Below, one piece after another: positions 9,726 through 17,808 of a DNA stretch of 64,000 nt. Where the stretch lies: assembly GCF_025751515.1 (NCBI RefSeq), contig NZ_JAOWLE010000007.1, forward strand, positions 62,001 to 126,000, given 5' to 3'. Within the stretch, counting starts at the first letter, position 1; every line of letters begins with the position of its first letter. Below the pieces are notes generated by a model. The model did not search any database. It saw only the letters and a program-made list of their open reading frames with translations, and was not told the origin of the DNA. This DNA comes from Actibacterium sp. XHP0104. Lineage in GTDB: Bacteria; Pseudomonadota; Alphaproteobacteria; Rhodobacterales; Rhodobacteraceae. A program made the translations under genes and the position numbers.

Positions 9726-11200
9726 GCGAATTCCCCCTGCACAAACCAGCCGGGGTTTTGCGGCGTATAGAATAGCCACAACCTGCGCCCCTCACGTGTT
9801 TCCACCCGCCAGTAATCGCGCAGGCCGGATTGCCAGTTGTCATCTTGCAGCCACCATTCCGGGGCGATGCGTTCGGGCCCGGTGGCGCGGCCTGTGGTGA
9901 GCGACATTCGTCGCCAGCGAAAGCGCGTAGGGGGGCGCGAGCCTGTTCCGGCAATCGGCTCTGGTGGGAACAGAGTGATCGGACGCGGGTGTGTGCTGAC
10001 CCAACTATTGGCCGGGTCAGAATACGCCACAGGTGCAACGATAAAGCTGCGCTCGGGAATATGGCTGTCGGCGGGTAGGAACCGCTGGATGTTCTCTAAC
10101 CCGATCCGCGTGCCAAGGCGCGAGATCAGATCGTCCAGCTTGCCTTTTTCGCCACCTGAAACATGGCTGATCTGCTGCACGGGCAGGGCCTCTACCTGTG
10201 TGGCTTCCAGCCTTAGCTGATCAATGCCGAACCCGGCGTCAACCTCGCTTAGTCCCCGCTCAAAAAGTGGCAGGATGCGCAAGGGGTCGCGCAGAGGGCG
10301 TGCCAAACGCAGTTCGACCTGTTGCTGGCCCTGATCCACCCGGCGCAGTGTCATGCACAAGCTCCGCGCACCCGCCTCCTGTGTTTTCAATTTCGTACAG
10401 AGCTGAATAAGTAGCCGCTCGGCCCCGACCATCACATCTGACAGCAAGCCGATCGGCTCGGGCAGGGTCATTCGGACCGCGAAATGCGGCGGATCAGCAT
10501 AAGGGGAAATCTCTTCGGGCTGCCTGCCCAAAGCCTGATCCAATCGCAGCAAAAGACCGGGGCCAAACCGGCGGGTCAGCGGCGCGCGCGCGGCCCCCGC
10601 CAAGTCGCCAATGCTGCGCAACCCCAAACGTTGTAACGTGACGGATGTGCTGTCGTCGATTCGCAGCGCCGCGACTGGCAAGGACGTCAAGGCGGCCAGC
10701 GCCTTGCCGCCGGGGGCGACACCCTCGCCATAATGCGCTAAAGCCCAGGCCGCCCCACGGGTATCTGCAAGGCCTATCTGAGTTGAAATCCCGGTGCGCA
10801 TCAGGCGCATGCGCATGTCGGCCAGCATGGCCGCCTCTCCGCCAAACAGATGCGCCGAACCCGTGACATCCATCACCAGCCCATCTTGGCCCTCAAGCCC
10901 AACCCATGGGCAATAGCGTGTTGCCCAGCGACGGAGCGTCTGCAAAAGCCGCTGGTCCTGCTCAGGCTGCGCCACCTGGCTTTGCAGGCTTGGACAAAAG
11001 GCCCGCGCATCCGCATAGGGCATCCCCTGACGCAGGCCTTGTTGTGTGGCCGCGGCATTCAGGCAGTAAATCCGGTTGGCATTTTTCTGCTTCAGCGTCA
11101 GCGCAAAAGGCCCGTCGATGTGGCGCTGGCGTAAAACCCGGTCACTTGCGAGCCGGGGAAACCATAGTGAGACGACGCGACGCTGTATCCCATCGAACAT
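9722..11200 (-). CDS. imuB: Y-family polymerase-like protein ImuB
   Basis: Adaptor of the ImuABC mutasome; the family bridges the beta clamp and DnaE2 but is catalytically dead. 492 aa from MFDGIQRR. Y-family fold without the catalytic acids: the usual DxDxFF start is replaced by VSLWFPRLASDR, and the second acidic motif reads MDVTGSAHLFGG. Start assigned by homology memory to MFDG; the open frame continues 52 codons upstream inside imuA in another frame and looks like shadow sequence. It overlaps the end of imuA by 59 nt and dnaE2 by 4 nt. A LexA-type repeat lies 15 bp upstream. Confidence 0.88.
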   Translation of the reverse strand: MFDGIQRRVVSLWFPRLASDRVLRQRHIDGPFALTLKQKNANRIYCLNAAATQQGLRQGMPYADARAFCPSLQSQVAQPEQDQRLLQTLRRWATRYCPWVGLEGQDGLVMDVTGSAHLFGGEAAMLADMRMRLMRTGISTQIGLADTRGAAWALAHYGEGVAPGGKALAALTSLPVAALRIDDSTSVTLQRLGLRSIGDLAGAARAPLTRRFGPGLLLRLDQALGRQPEEISPYADPPHFAVRMTLPEPIGLLSDVMVGAERLLIQLCTKLKTQEAGARSLCMTLRRVDQGQQQVELRLARPLRDPLRILPLFERGLSEVDAGFGIDQLRLEATQVEALPVQQISHVSGGEKGKLDDLISRLGTRIGLENIQRFLPADSHIPERSFIVAPVAYSDPANSWVSTHPRPITLFPPEPIAGTGSRPPTRFRWRRMSLTTGRATGPERIAPEWWLQDDNWQSGLRDYWRVETREGRRLWLFYTPQNPGWFVQGEFA

Positions 11201-11696
11201 GCCAGACACCCAGTGTTCCTGATTTGTTCTTAATAAGCTCCCACCGCTGCAGAGTCGAGTCTTTGGGGGTGAACACGGGGGTGCAGCGCCAACGCGTTTC
11301 CGCCGCATTGCTGCCCATGCCTTCGGGAATAACGGCCAATCCCGTGGACATTCCATCCCGCGCAGCCAGCTGCAATCGCCGCCCTTCAGTCAGGCCCAAA
11401 GGCTTATTCAGAGACATGACAACCAGCGACACAGCACCAGACCGCAAGGCCTCTTCTGCAACTGCAAGCGTCTCGGGCTGATTCTTGGTGTTGCAGATTG
11501 TTAGTGCCGCAGGCTCTATGAAATCGGCAAATCCAGCTGGATTGATTTGTGTCGTATCCCAGGTTTCGCGGATCCACATCGTATGACCATCCAATTGCGC
11601 CGCAAGCGCAAAGGAAAACACACATGCACCCGCCCCACAAACCTCATGTGTGCGGGATGCGGCAGGTGGAAATAACAGAACCTCGGCATTTTGCAT
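11142..11696 (-). CDS. imuA: ImuA-like mutasome protein (RecA/SulA-like)
   Basis: First gene of the imuA-imuB-dnaE2 operon; the family is RecA-like, and shortened forms bind RecA and ImuB. 184 aa from MQNAEVLLFPPA. Visible: a central RecA-like segment with VCGAGACVFSFALA where a P-loop would be (no canonical GxxxxGK), then AVSLVVMSLNKP, TEGRRLQLAARDG, and a C terminus matching ImuA from alphaproteobacteria (VWHVRWDTASRRL). An upstream in-frame ATG (start at 11759) is possible; 11696 is preferred because conservation seems to begin there. GC is only about 53% in the sampled part. Confidence 0.8.
   Translation of the reverse strand: MQNAEVLLFPPAASRTHEVCGAGACVFSFALAAQLDGHTMWIRETWDTTQINPAGFADFIEPAALTICNTKNQPETLAVAEEALRSGAVSLVVMSLNKPLGLTEGRRLQLAARDGMSTGLAVIPEGMGSNAAETRWRCTPVFTPKDSTLQRWELIKNKSGTLGVWHVRWDTASRRLTMVSPARK
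11215..11229. promoter_or_regulatory. Candidate LexA (SOS) operator upstream of imuB
   Basis: GTTC-N7-GTTC (GTTC at 11215-11218 and 11226-11229), the direct-repeat LexA box known from alphaproteobacteria. It lies inside the 3' end of imuA, 15 bp upstream of the imuB ATG. No equivalent repeat was found upstream of imuA, which is unusual because the box is normally placed before the first gene. Confidence 0.45.
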
Positions 11697-12055
11697 GGGT
11701 AGAATGTAGCGAGAAACACCGAGGCCAAACAATACCGGACCTTGGTGCGGCGGCAGCAAAGCTCACTTTGTCCGGCGCTACTGACGTTCAGGAACGCTGC
11801 GGCGAGCGGGGACACGCCTGACCGTCGATAAGGTGCTTCTGTTCAGATTGTCGGTCCTGTCTTTGGCAAGACCCAAGGCAACCGCGTCAGGTGATCCATG
11901 TGATGCCGGGCAGACATTGCCCGGCGTCTTTGCTTTGGCCTGGTGGCCCGTGTGCGCAATCGTGCGATTTTTTCCAGGTTTGATTTGTGTCAAATAACAT
12001 ATTCGGAATATGTAATATGATACGACCGATTATGGACCCCACCCAGGAGCAGAAC
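11697..12055. other. Divergent spacer between imuA and the SQR-like gene
   Basis: 359 bp without a supportable gene. It should hold the imuA promoter (minus) and the promoter of the flavoprotein gene (plus, entered separately). CGTTC-AG-GAACG (11785-11796) is a short inverted repeat of unknown meaning; its half-sites point the wrong way for the alphaproteobacterial LexA box. The rest is featureless to the eye. Confidence 0.5.
11985..12014 (+). promoter_or_regulatory. Promoter and palindromic operator of the SQR-like gene
   Basis: TTGTGT (11985-11990), an 18-bp spacer and TATGTA (12009-12014) resemble a sigma70 promoter. CATATTC-G-GAATATG (11998-12012) is a perfect inverted repeat overlapping the -10. 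AT-rich palindromes at this spot are typical of ArsR-family sulfide sensors (BigR/SqrR type), but the SqrR motif I recall has a longer spacer between ATTC and GAAT, so the regulator is unassigned. Confidence 0.45.
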
Positions 12056-13366
12056 ATGACCAACCCCATCGCCACGCGGCGACAGTTTCTCGGTCTTGCG
12101 GCGGGCGGTGCCGCGGCAGCGACGCTGACGTCCACGCAAGAGGCGCAGGCCCAGACGAAAACGTCTGCGCGTATCGTGATCATCGGTGCCGGTGCGGGCG
12201 GCACGGCCCTGGCCAACCGGCTTGTGCGGCGACTGGATGGTGCGCAGATCACCGTAATCGACCCGCGCGCCGAGCACCTGTATCAGCCGGGTCTTTCGCT
12301 GGTGGCAAGCGGGCTCAAGCCTGCGGATTACGTGGTCAGCAAGACCACCGACTGGCTGCCCTCCGGCGTCACGCTGATCGCGGAAAAGGCGGCTGCCATT
12401 GACCCGATCGCCAAGACGGTCTCGACAGAGGGTGGGCAGACGCTGGGCTATGATTTCCTGGTGGTCGCCCCCGGTCTGGTGCTGGATCACGACGCGATCG
12501 AGGGCTTTTCGCTGGACATGGTCGGCCAGAACGGCATCGGCGCCCTTTATGCCGGGCCGGACTATGCCGCGCGGACATGGCAGGCGGCGGCGAAATTCAC
12601 CGAAGAGGGTGGTTTCGGGCTGTTCACCCGGCCCGAGACGGAAATGAAATGCGCGGGCGCGCCGCTTAAGCACACGTTCCTGATCGACGACATCGCCAAG
12701 CGCGCGGGCAATGGCGGCAAGATCGACGTGCATTACGCCGCGCCGCAAAGCTCGTTGTTCGGGGTGCCGATCGTGGCCGAGAAGGTGCGCATGCTGTTCA
12801 AGGATCGCGGCATTTCCAGCCACTACCAGCACACGCTCAAGGCCATCGACGCCGGCGCCAAGCGCGCGACCTTTGAAACGCCCGATGGCGTGGCAGAGAT
12901 GGACTATGACTATATCCACGTCATCCCGCCCCAGCGCGCCCCCGAAGTGATCCGCCAGTCGGGCCTCAGCTGGGCCGACAAGTGGACCGATCAGGGCTGG
13001 GTCGAATGCGACAAGGCTAGCCTGCGCCACCTGCGCTATCCCGATATCTGGGCGCTGGGCGATGTGGCGGGCGTGCCCAAGGGCAAGACCGCGGCTAGCG
13101 TCAAATGGCAGGTGCCCGTGGTCGAGGACGGCCTGGTCGCCGCCATTGAGGGCAAAGAGCCGACCCAGACCTATAACGGCTATACCTCGTGCCCGATGAT
13201 CACCCGTGTCGGTCGCGCGATGCTGGTCGAGTTCGACTATAACAACGATCTTGTGCCGTCCTTCCCCGGCGTGATTGCGCCGCTGGAAGAGCTTTGGATC
13301 AGCTGGCTGATGAAGGAAGTCGCCCTGAAAGCCACCTATAACGCCATGCTGCGTGGCCGCGCCTGA
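12056..13366 (+). CDS. Tat-exported sulfide:quinone oxidoreductase-like flavoprotein
   Basis: FAD-dependent oxidoreductase of the SQR/FCSD superfamily. 436 aa; start chosen at MTNPIATRR because AGGAG lies 7 nt upstream and it gives a clean twin-arginine leader (RRQFLGLAAGG, residues 8-18, cleavage likely after AQA near 32). FAD-binding GAGAGG at 44-49; the two cysteines expected of SQR are present in KCAGAP (Cys199) and YTSCP (Cys379), with the second FAD motif ALGDVAG at 333-339. A hydrophobic C-terminal segment (LEELWISWLMKE) could anchor it to the membrane. Likely role: periplasmic sulfide oxidation with electrons to quinone. It precedes a small membrane protein by 12 bp. The substrate could be a thiol other than sulfide. 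Confidence 0.82.
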   Translation: MTNPIATRRQFLGLAAGGAAAATLTSTQEAQAQTKTSARIVIIGAGAGGTALANRLVRRLDGAQITVIDPRAEHLYQPGLSLVASGLKPADYVVSKTTDWLPSGVTLIAEKAAAIDPIAKTVSTEGGQTLGYDFLVVAPGLVLDHDAIEGFSLDMVGQNGIGALYAGPDYAARTWQAAAKFTEEGGFGLFTRPETEMKCAGAPLKHTFLIDDIAKRAGNGGKIDVHYAAPQSSLFGVPIVAEKVRMLFKDRGISSHYQHTLKAIDAGAKRATFETPDGVAEMDYDYIHVIPPQRAPEVIRQSGLSWADKWTDQGWVECDKASLRHLRYPDIWALGDVAGVPKGKTAASVKWQVPVVEDGLVAAIEGKEPTQTYNGYTSCPMITRVGRAMLVEFDYNNDLVPSFPGVIAPLEELWISWLMKEVALKATYNAMLRGRA

Positions 13367-13378
13367 GGAGGAGCCGAG

Positions 13379-13735
13379 ATGAAAGACCTGACGCTTGAGA
13401 CGCTTATCGCCGTCTTCGAGGAAATCTTTGGCCGGGGCCTGTTCTGGGCCATGGTCGGCCTGGCCGTGATCGTCACGGTGGCCTACCTTTACGTCCTGGT
13501 GCGCGACCGCGCGATCAGCTGGCACAAGTTCCTGCTTGCCCAGATCTCGATGCCCTTTGGGGCCGTGGCAGCAGTGTGGTTCGTGCTGTTCATGACGCAA
13601 TCGCGGCTGGCCGATATCGGCGGGCCGATCGATCTGATCGTGCTGCTGGGTGTGGCAGTGGGCGGTGCGGTCGGCGCGGCCATTCTGGTTTACACCGTTC
13701 AGTCGCTGACCCGCCAGCCGTCGTCGTCGGACTAA
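13379..13735 (+). CDS. DUF5368 family small membrane protein
   Basis: 118 aa with three predicted membrane helices (about residues 20-42, 52-70 and 80-106) separated by a short charged loop (VRDRAISWHK). I recall this as the DUF5368 family of Rhodobacteraceae, function unknown. It begins 12 bp after the flavoprotein stop with a strong GAGGAGG ribosome site, so the two are cotranscribed. By inference it may anchor the exported flavoprotein or pass electrons to quinone, but no heme or metal motif is visible. Confidence 0.7.
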   Translation: MKDLTLETLIAVFEEIFGRGLFWAMVGLAVIVTVAYLYVLVRDRAISWHKFLLAQISMPFGAVAAVWFVLFMTQSRLADIGGPIDLIVLLGVAVGGAVGAAILVYTVQSLTRQPSSSD

Positions 13736-13750
13736 AGACCCCTGGCGGTG

Positions 13751-13768
13751 CCGGGGCCCCGGGCTTTG
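13751..13768. terminator. Weak GC-rich palindrome between convergent genes
   Basis: CCGGGGCCCCGG (13751-13762), then GGCTTT, lies in the 46-bp spacer between the convergent DUF5368 and carboxymuconolactone decarboxylase-fold genes. A perfect palindrome has no loop, so the hairpin would be short; weak evidence only. Confidence 0.3.
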
Positions 13769-13781
13769 GCGCCGCCTGCCG

Positions 13782-14324
13782 TTATGCGGGCGGATTGTCC
13801 CGCAGTTCGGCCGCGATATCGTCGTCCAGCGGCGTGTCGCAACTGTTCAGGATATAGCCCAGCGTCGAGTAGAACCCCACGGTCGCGATGATGTCGAACA
13901 TGGCGGCAGTGCCCAGTTGTGCGATCAGAGCGTCCTGGGTGGGCTGCGACAGGCGCTTGGCGTCGAACAGCTGATCCACGGCACCGGCGATCAGGGCGTC
14001 GGTCGGTTCCATCCCTGCAACGTCGCCCCTGATCGAGGCGATGCGCGCGTCGCTCATGCCGCAGGCGCGGGCGCGCGAGACATGCTGCCCCCATTCATAG
14101 GATGACCCCAGCCGGTGCCCGGTGCGCAGGATCGTGACCTCTGACAGCTGCGGCCCCAGCGCGTTGTCCAGCACCACGTGCTGGCGTAGCGGTGCCCAGG
14201 CCCTTAGCAGCGCAGGGTTATGCGCCATGGTGCGATAGACGTTCAGCCGCCCGGCAAAACCGTCGCGCATGTCGGCGATGGGGTCTGGCCAGGCGGCGTC
14301 AGAGATGGGTGGGAAATCGGGCAT
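13782..14324 (-). CDS. Carboxymuconolactone decarboxylase-fold protein
   Basis: 180 aa AhpD/CMD-like helical protein. Visible: LNVYRTMAHNPALLRAW, EVTILRTGHRLGSSYEWGQHV and SRARACGMSD, the usual CMD signature. The AhpD CxxC pair is absent: the position reads with Glu and His (EWGQH), so it is not a peroxidase of the AhpD type. The true reaction is unknown. It starts 4 nt after the aminotransferase stop (14329) on the same strand, so the two form an operon, and its role probably follows the aminotransferase substrate. Confidence 0.8.
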   Translation of the reverse strand: MPDFPPISDAAWPDPIADMRDGFAGRLNVYRTMAHNPALLRAWAPLRQHVVLDNALGPQLSEVTILRTGHRLGSSYEWGQHVSRARACGMSDARIASIRGDVAGMEPTDALIAGAVDQLFDAKRLSQPTQDALIAQLGTAAMFDIIATVGFYSTLGYILNSCDTPLDDDIAAELRDNPPA

Positions 14325-14328
14325 GGGG

Positions 14329-15648
14329 CTAAAGAACCTGTTTCAGCGCGGTGTCCAGCTTGGTGACGATCTCGTCGATATGCTGGTCTTCGATGATAAA
14401 GGGCGGAGCCAGCAGGATGTGATCGCCGCTGTTGCCGTCGATCGTGCCCGACATGGGGTAACAGATCAGCCCGGCCTGAAACGCCGCCTTTTTCAGCTTG
14501 GCGGCGATGGCGCGGCTGGGGTCAAAGGGCTGTTTGCTGTCGCGGTCCTGCACCAGCTCGATGCCGCGAAACAACCCCCGCCCGCGGATGTCGCCCACGT
14601 TGGGGTGTTGGCCAAAAGCGCCGGTCAGGGCGTTCTGTAACCTCTCGCCCATCGTGGCGCAGCGATCGACCAGCCCGCCCGATGTCAGCTTGGTCACAAC
14701 GGCCAAAGCGGCGGCGGCGGCGACCGGGTGGCCGACATAGGTGTGGCCGTGCTGGAAAAACCCCGACCCGTTTTCGATCGCGGCATAGATGTCGGCGCTG
14801 CACAGCATGGCGCCGATGGGCTGATAGCCCGCGCCCAGGCCCTTGGCGATGGCGGTGATGTCGGGGGCGATGCCGTCCTGTTCGCAGGCAAACAGCGTGC
14901 CGGTGCGGCCCATGCCGCACATGACCTCATCAAGGATCAGCAGCACGCCATATTGGTCGCAGATCTGACGGATACGTTTGAAATAGCCCGGCACCGGGGG
15001 CAGGGCGCCGGCGGTGGCACCGACGACCGGTTCGGCGACAAAGGCCATCACATTGTCGGGGCCAAGGCGCAGGATCTCAGCTTCCAGCTGGTTGGCGACG
15101 CGCAGGCCATAGGCCTCGGGCGTCTCGTCCGCGCGGCGGTCGCGGTATTCATAGCAGGGCGCGATATGGGTGGTGTCGATCATCAGCGGGGCAAAGGGCT
15201 CTCGCCGCCACATGTTGCCGCCCGTGGCCAGCGCGCCCAGCGTGTTGCCGTGATAGCTTTGGCGGCGGGCGATGATATGGCGCCGCTGGGGTTGGCCGAT
15301 TTCCAGGAAATACTGCCGCGCCAGTTTCAACGCCGCTTCCATCGCCTCGGAGCCGCCGGACACCAGATAGACCCGGTCGATACCGGCGGGCGCGTGGCTT
15401 ATCAGCAGATCGGCCAGCTGTTCGGCCGGTTCCGAGGTGAAGAACCCGGTATGGGCAAAGGCCACCTTGTCGAGTTGGGCCTTGATCGCGGCGGTCACAT
15501 CGGCGTCGCCATGACCCAGGCAAGACACAGCCGCCCCGCCCGAACCATCGAAATACTGTTTTCCGCCAGTGTCATAGAGGTAAACGCCCTGACCCGATGC
15601 AACTGTGGGGCCGGTCGATTTCGTGTGTCGCGGGAAGATGTGGGGCAT
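14329..15648 (-). CDS. Class III PLP-dependent aminotransferase
   Basis: 439 aa, fold type I omega-aminotransferase family, usually annotated as an aspartate aminotransferase family protein. Visible: GGSEAMEAALKLAR (phosphate-binding region), SYHGNTLGAL, LILDEVMCGMGRTG with the cofactor aspartate, and the Schiff-base lysine in AIAKGLGAGYQPIGA. The amino donor cannot be read from sequence. It is transcribed away from rpiR across a 126-bp spacer holding two RpiR-type operators. The adjacent TAXI transporter and RpiR regulator suggest uptake and transamination of one amino or amine compound. Confidence 0.88.
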   Translation of the reverse strand: MPHIFPRHTKSTGPTVASGQGVYLYDTGGKQYFDGSGGAAVSCLGHGDADVTAAIKAQLDKVAFAHTGFFTSEPAEQLADLLISHAPAGIDRVYLVSGGSEAMEAALKLARQYFLEIGQPQRRHIIARRQSYHGNTLGALATGGNMWRREPFAPLMIDTTHIAPCYEYRDRRADETPEAYGLRVANQLEAEILRLGPDNVMAFVAEPVVGATAGALPPVPGYFKRIRQICDQYGVLLILDEVMCGMGRTGTLFACEQDGIAPDITAIAKGLGAGYQPIGAMLCSADIYAAIENGSGFFQHGHTYVGHPVAAAAALAVVTKLTSGGLVDRCATMGERLQNALTGAFGQHPNVGDIRGRGLFRGIELVQDRDSKQPFDPSRAIAAKLKKAAFQAGLICYPMSGTIDGNSGDHILLAPPFIIEDQHIDEIVTKLDTALKQVL

Positions 15649-15697
15649 GGCTGTTGCCTTAAAGGAGAATCTTTCGGCGAAACTGCCGCAAGGTCAC

Positions 15698-15717
15698 TAT
15701 GAAACATATGTTTCATA
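15698..15717. promoter_or_regulatory. Perfect 20-bp palindrome, candidate RpiR operator 1
   Basis: TATGAAACAT/ATGTTTCATA is a perfect inverted repeat between the divergent aminotransferase and rpiR genes. TGAAA..TTTCA half-sites are typical of RpiR/MurR-family regulators. It lies just upstream of a consensus -35 box (TTGACA, 15720-15725) reading towards rpiR. Confidence 0.65.
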
Positions 15718-15739
15718 TGTTGACAACAATTAATACGCA

Positions 15740-15756
15740 TGAAACGTTCTGTTTCA
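15740..15756. promoter_or_regulatory. Second RpiR-type operator
   Basis: TGAAAC-GTTCT-GTTTCA, a six-base inverted repeat with a 5-nt spacer, 22 bp after the first palindrome and sharing its half-site. It would overlap the -10 region of the promoter with TTGACA at 15720-15725. That arrangement fits autorepression and supports the rpiR start at 15775 rather than 15739. Confidence 0.6.
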
Positions 15757-15774
15757 ATTCTGTTACGAGGACGC

Positions 15775-16653
15775 ATGACAGCCACGCTGACCATTCAGGA
15801 AAAGATCGCCGCCGAGTATGACGGGCTAAGCGCGAAACTGCGCGATGCTGCTGATTTCGTTGCGGAAAACCCGCTGGACGTGGCCACGCGGTCGTTGCGG
15901 TCGATCTCGGCCAGCACGGGGCTGGCGCCGGCGACATTCTCGCGTCTGGCGCGCGCGCTGGGCTTTGAGACCTACGAAGACATGCGGGAATTGTCGCGCA
16001 GCGCGGTGGGCCGACAGGTGCTGTCCTTCTCGGAAAAGGCGCGCCGCCTGCAGGAAGAAACCGCCCGTGGCGAGGTCATGCCGTTTCACCAGCGCCAGGC
16101 TGCGGCGGTTACCGCCAATATCGAGGCTTCGCTGCAAACCGTCGATCCGGATCGCCTGGAGCAGGCGGTCGAGCGGCTGCACGCCGCGCGCAACGTGGTG
16201 CTGTTCGGGGCGCTGGGATCGACCGGTATCGCGGAATACATGGCCTATATGGGCAACTACTTTGCCACGAACTGGATACTGGCCGGGCGTATGGGGGCCT
16301 CGTTGTCCTCGACGATGGCCGATCTGGGGCCGCAGGATGCGATGATTGTTATTACAAAGCCGCCCTTTGCAAAACGTGCTATACTGGCGGCGGAAATGGC
16401 TGCGGCCAAAGGGGTTTACCTGGTGGTGATCACCGATACCCATGCCTGCCCGGCGCTGAAACACGCCTCTGCGGGGTTTATCCTGCCGTCTGACAGCCCG
16501 CAGTTCTTTTCATCCTATGCCGCGACTCTGGTTCTGCTTGAAACCATTGTCGGCATGCTCGTTGCGCGATCGGGGCCAGAGGCCAAGGCGCGGATCGAGG
16601 ACGTGGTCGCCCGCAGCACTCAGCTGGAAGAATTCTGGGCGCCTCAAAACTAA
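15775..16653 (+). CDS. MurR/RpiR family transcriptional regulator
   Basis: 292 aa from [11 protein letters not shown]-terminal RpiR helix-turn-helix ([25 protein letters not shown], split over about residues 41-65) and a C-terminal SIS phosphosugar-binding domain ([23 protein letters not shown], then [12 protein letters not shown]). An upstream ATG at 15739 is in frame but would place operator 2 inside the coding sequence; the downstream start has GAGG at the right distance. Expected to control the divergent aminotransferase and the downstream TAXI-TRAP operon. Inducer unknown; SIS domains do not always bind sugar phosphates. Confidence 0.9.
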   Translation: MTATLTIQEKIAAEYDGLSAKLRDAADFVAENPLDVATRSLRSISASTGLAPATFSRLARALGFETYEDMRELSRSAVGRQVLSFSEKARRLQEETARGEVMPFHQRQAAAVTANIEASLQTVDPDRLEQAVERLHAARNVVLFGALGSTGIAEYMAYMGNYFATNWILAGRMGASLSSTMADLGPQDAMIVITKPPFAKRAILAAEMAAAKGVYLVVITDTHACPALKHASAGFILPSDSPQFFSSYAATLVLLETIVGMLVARSGPEAKARIEDVVARSTQLEEFWAPQN

Positions 16654-16687
16654 ACAACTCAAAAACACTCAACAACGGGAGTTCAAA

Positions 16688-17659
16688 ATGTTTGCCAAAC
16701 TGAAATTCACTGCTGCTGCGGTAGTGCTGGGCGCGATGGTTGCGCCGGCTGCGCATGCGGAGGAGTTCATCACGATTGGCACAGGTGGCGTGACTGGTGT
16801 GTATTATCCCACGGGTGGCGCGATCTGTCGTCTGGTTAACAAGGGCCGCAAAGAGCACGGTATCCGCTGCTCGGTGGAATCGACCGGCGGCTCGGTCTAC
16901 AACATCAAGACCATCCGCGAGGGCGAGCTGGAATTCGGCGTCGCCCAGTCTGACTGGCAGTTCCACGCCTATAACGGCAGTTCGGACAATTTCGAGGCCG
17001 ATGGCCCGTTCGAAGGTCTGCGTGCCGTGTTCTCGGTGCACCCTGAACCCTTTACTGTGGTTGCGCGTGCCGATTCCGGGATCACCAATTTCGACGATCT
17101 CAAAGGCAAGCGCGTGAATATCGGCAACCCCGGCTCGGGCCAGCGTGGCACGATGGAGGTTCTGCTGGCCGCGAAGGGCTGGACGGTCGATGACCTGGCC
17201 CTGGCGACAGAGCTGAAGGCCGCCGAACAGTCAGCCGCCCTGTGCGACAACCAGATCGACGCGATGGTTTACACCGTCGGCCACCCCTCTGGTTCGATCC
17301 AGGAAGCCACCACCGCGTGTGACTCGGTGCTGGTGACCGTCGACGGCGAGGCCGTGGACAAGCTGGTCGCGGACAACCCGTTCTATCGCACCGCCACCAT
17401 CCCCGGCGGCATGTATCGCGGGTCGGATGCTGATGTGAAAACCTTTGGTGTGGGCGCCACTTTCGTGACCTCGGACCAGGTGTCCGAAGAGGCCGTCTAT
17501 GCCGTGGTCAGCGCGGTCTTCGATAATTTCGACGACTTCAAATCGCTGCACCCGGCCTTTGCCAACCTGGATCCCCAGGAAATGGCCACCGCGGGTCTGT
17601 CCGCTCCGCTGCACCCCGGTGCCGCGAAGTATTACAAGGAAAAGGGCTGGATCGAATAA
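16688..17659 (+). CDS. TAXI family TRAP transporter solute receptor
   Basis: Periplasmic solute receptor of a TRAP transporter. 323 aa; start chosen at MFAKLKF with GGGAG 6 nt upstream, giving a Sec signal peptide ([21 protein letters not shown], cleavage after AHA near 23). Then [20 protein letters not shown], the TAXI family hallmark, [17 protein letters not shown], and [12 protein letters not shown] near the end. It starts 34 nt after rpiR and is followed by a strong hairpin before the permease. The ligand is unknown; TAXI receptors mostly bind dicarboxylates or amino acids such as glutamate. Confidence 0.92.
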   Translation: MFAKLKFTAAAVVLGAMVAPAAHAEEFITIGTGGVTGVYYPTGGAICRLVNKGRKEHGIRCSVESTGGSVYNIKTIREGELEFGVAQSDWQFHAYNGSSDNFEADGPFEGLRAVFSVHPEPFTVVARADSGITNFDDLKGKRVNIGNPGSGQRGTMEVLLAAKGWTVDDLALATELKAAEQSAALCDNQIDAMVYTVGHPSGSIQEATTACDSVLVTVDGEAVDKLVADNPFYRTATIPGGMYRGSDADVKTFGVGATFVTSDQVSEEAVYAVVSAVFDNFDDFKSLHPAFANLDPQEMATAGLSAPLHPGAAKYYKEKGWIE

Positions 17660-17675
17660 TCCGCCTTTGAACATG

Positions 17676-17701
17676 GGCAAGAGGCGTTCGCGCCTCTTGC
17701 C
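17676..17701 (+). terminator. Hairpin between TAXI receptor and permease
   Basis: GGCAAGAGGCG-TTCG-CGCCTCTTGCC: a perfect 11-bp stem with a stable UUCG-type loop, followed by only a weak T-stretch (GCTTTCTG). It probably stabilises the receptor mRNA end or causes partial termination, so receptor exceeds permease, as is common in binding-protein operons. Confidence 0.65.
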
Positions 17702-17808
17702 GCTTTCTGCGACGGACCGCCCGGACACAAGGCGCGGCCGCATATCATAACAACAGGTCCAGCATCGTAACGAGCGCATCGCTTGCCAGTGCCACGGGGG
17801 GTATCGAC

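Noticed and set aside
11785-11796. CGTTC-AG-GAACG as an SOS box upstream of imuA
   Set aside because: An inverted, closely spaced pair, while the alphaproteobacterial LexA box is a direct repeat with 7-nt spacing.
11990-13600. 536-codon open frame on the minus strand
   Set aside because: Fully antisense to the SQR-like gene and DUF5368; amino-acid composition rich in His, Arg and Gly is typical of shadow frames in high-GC DNA.
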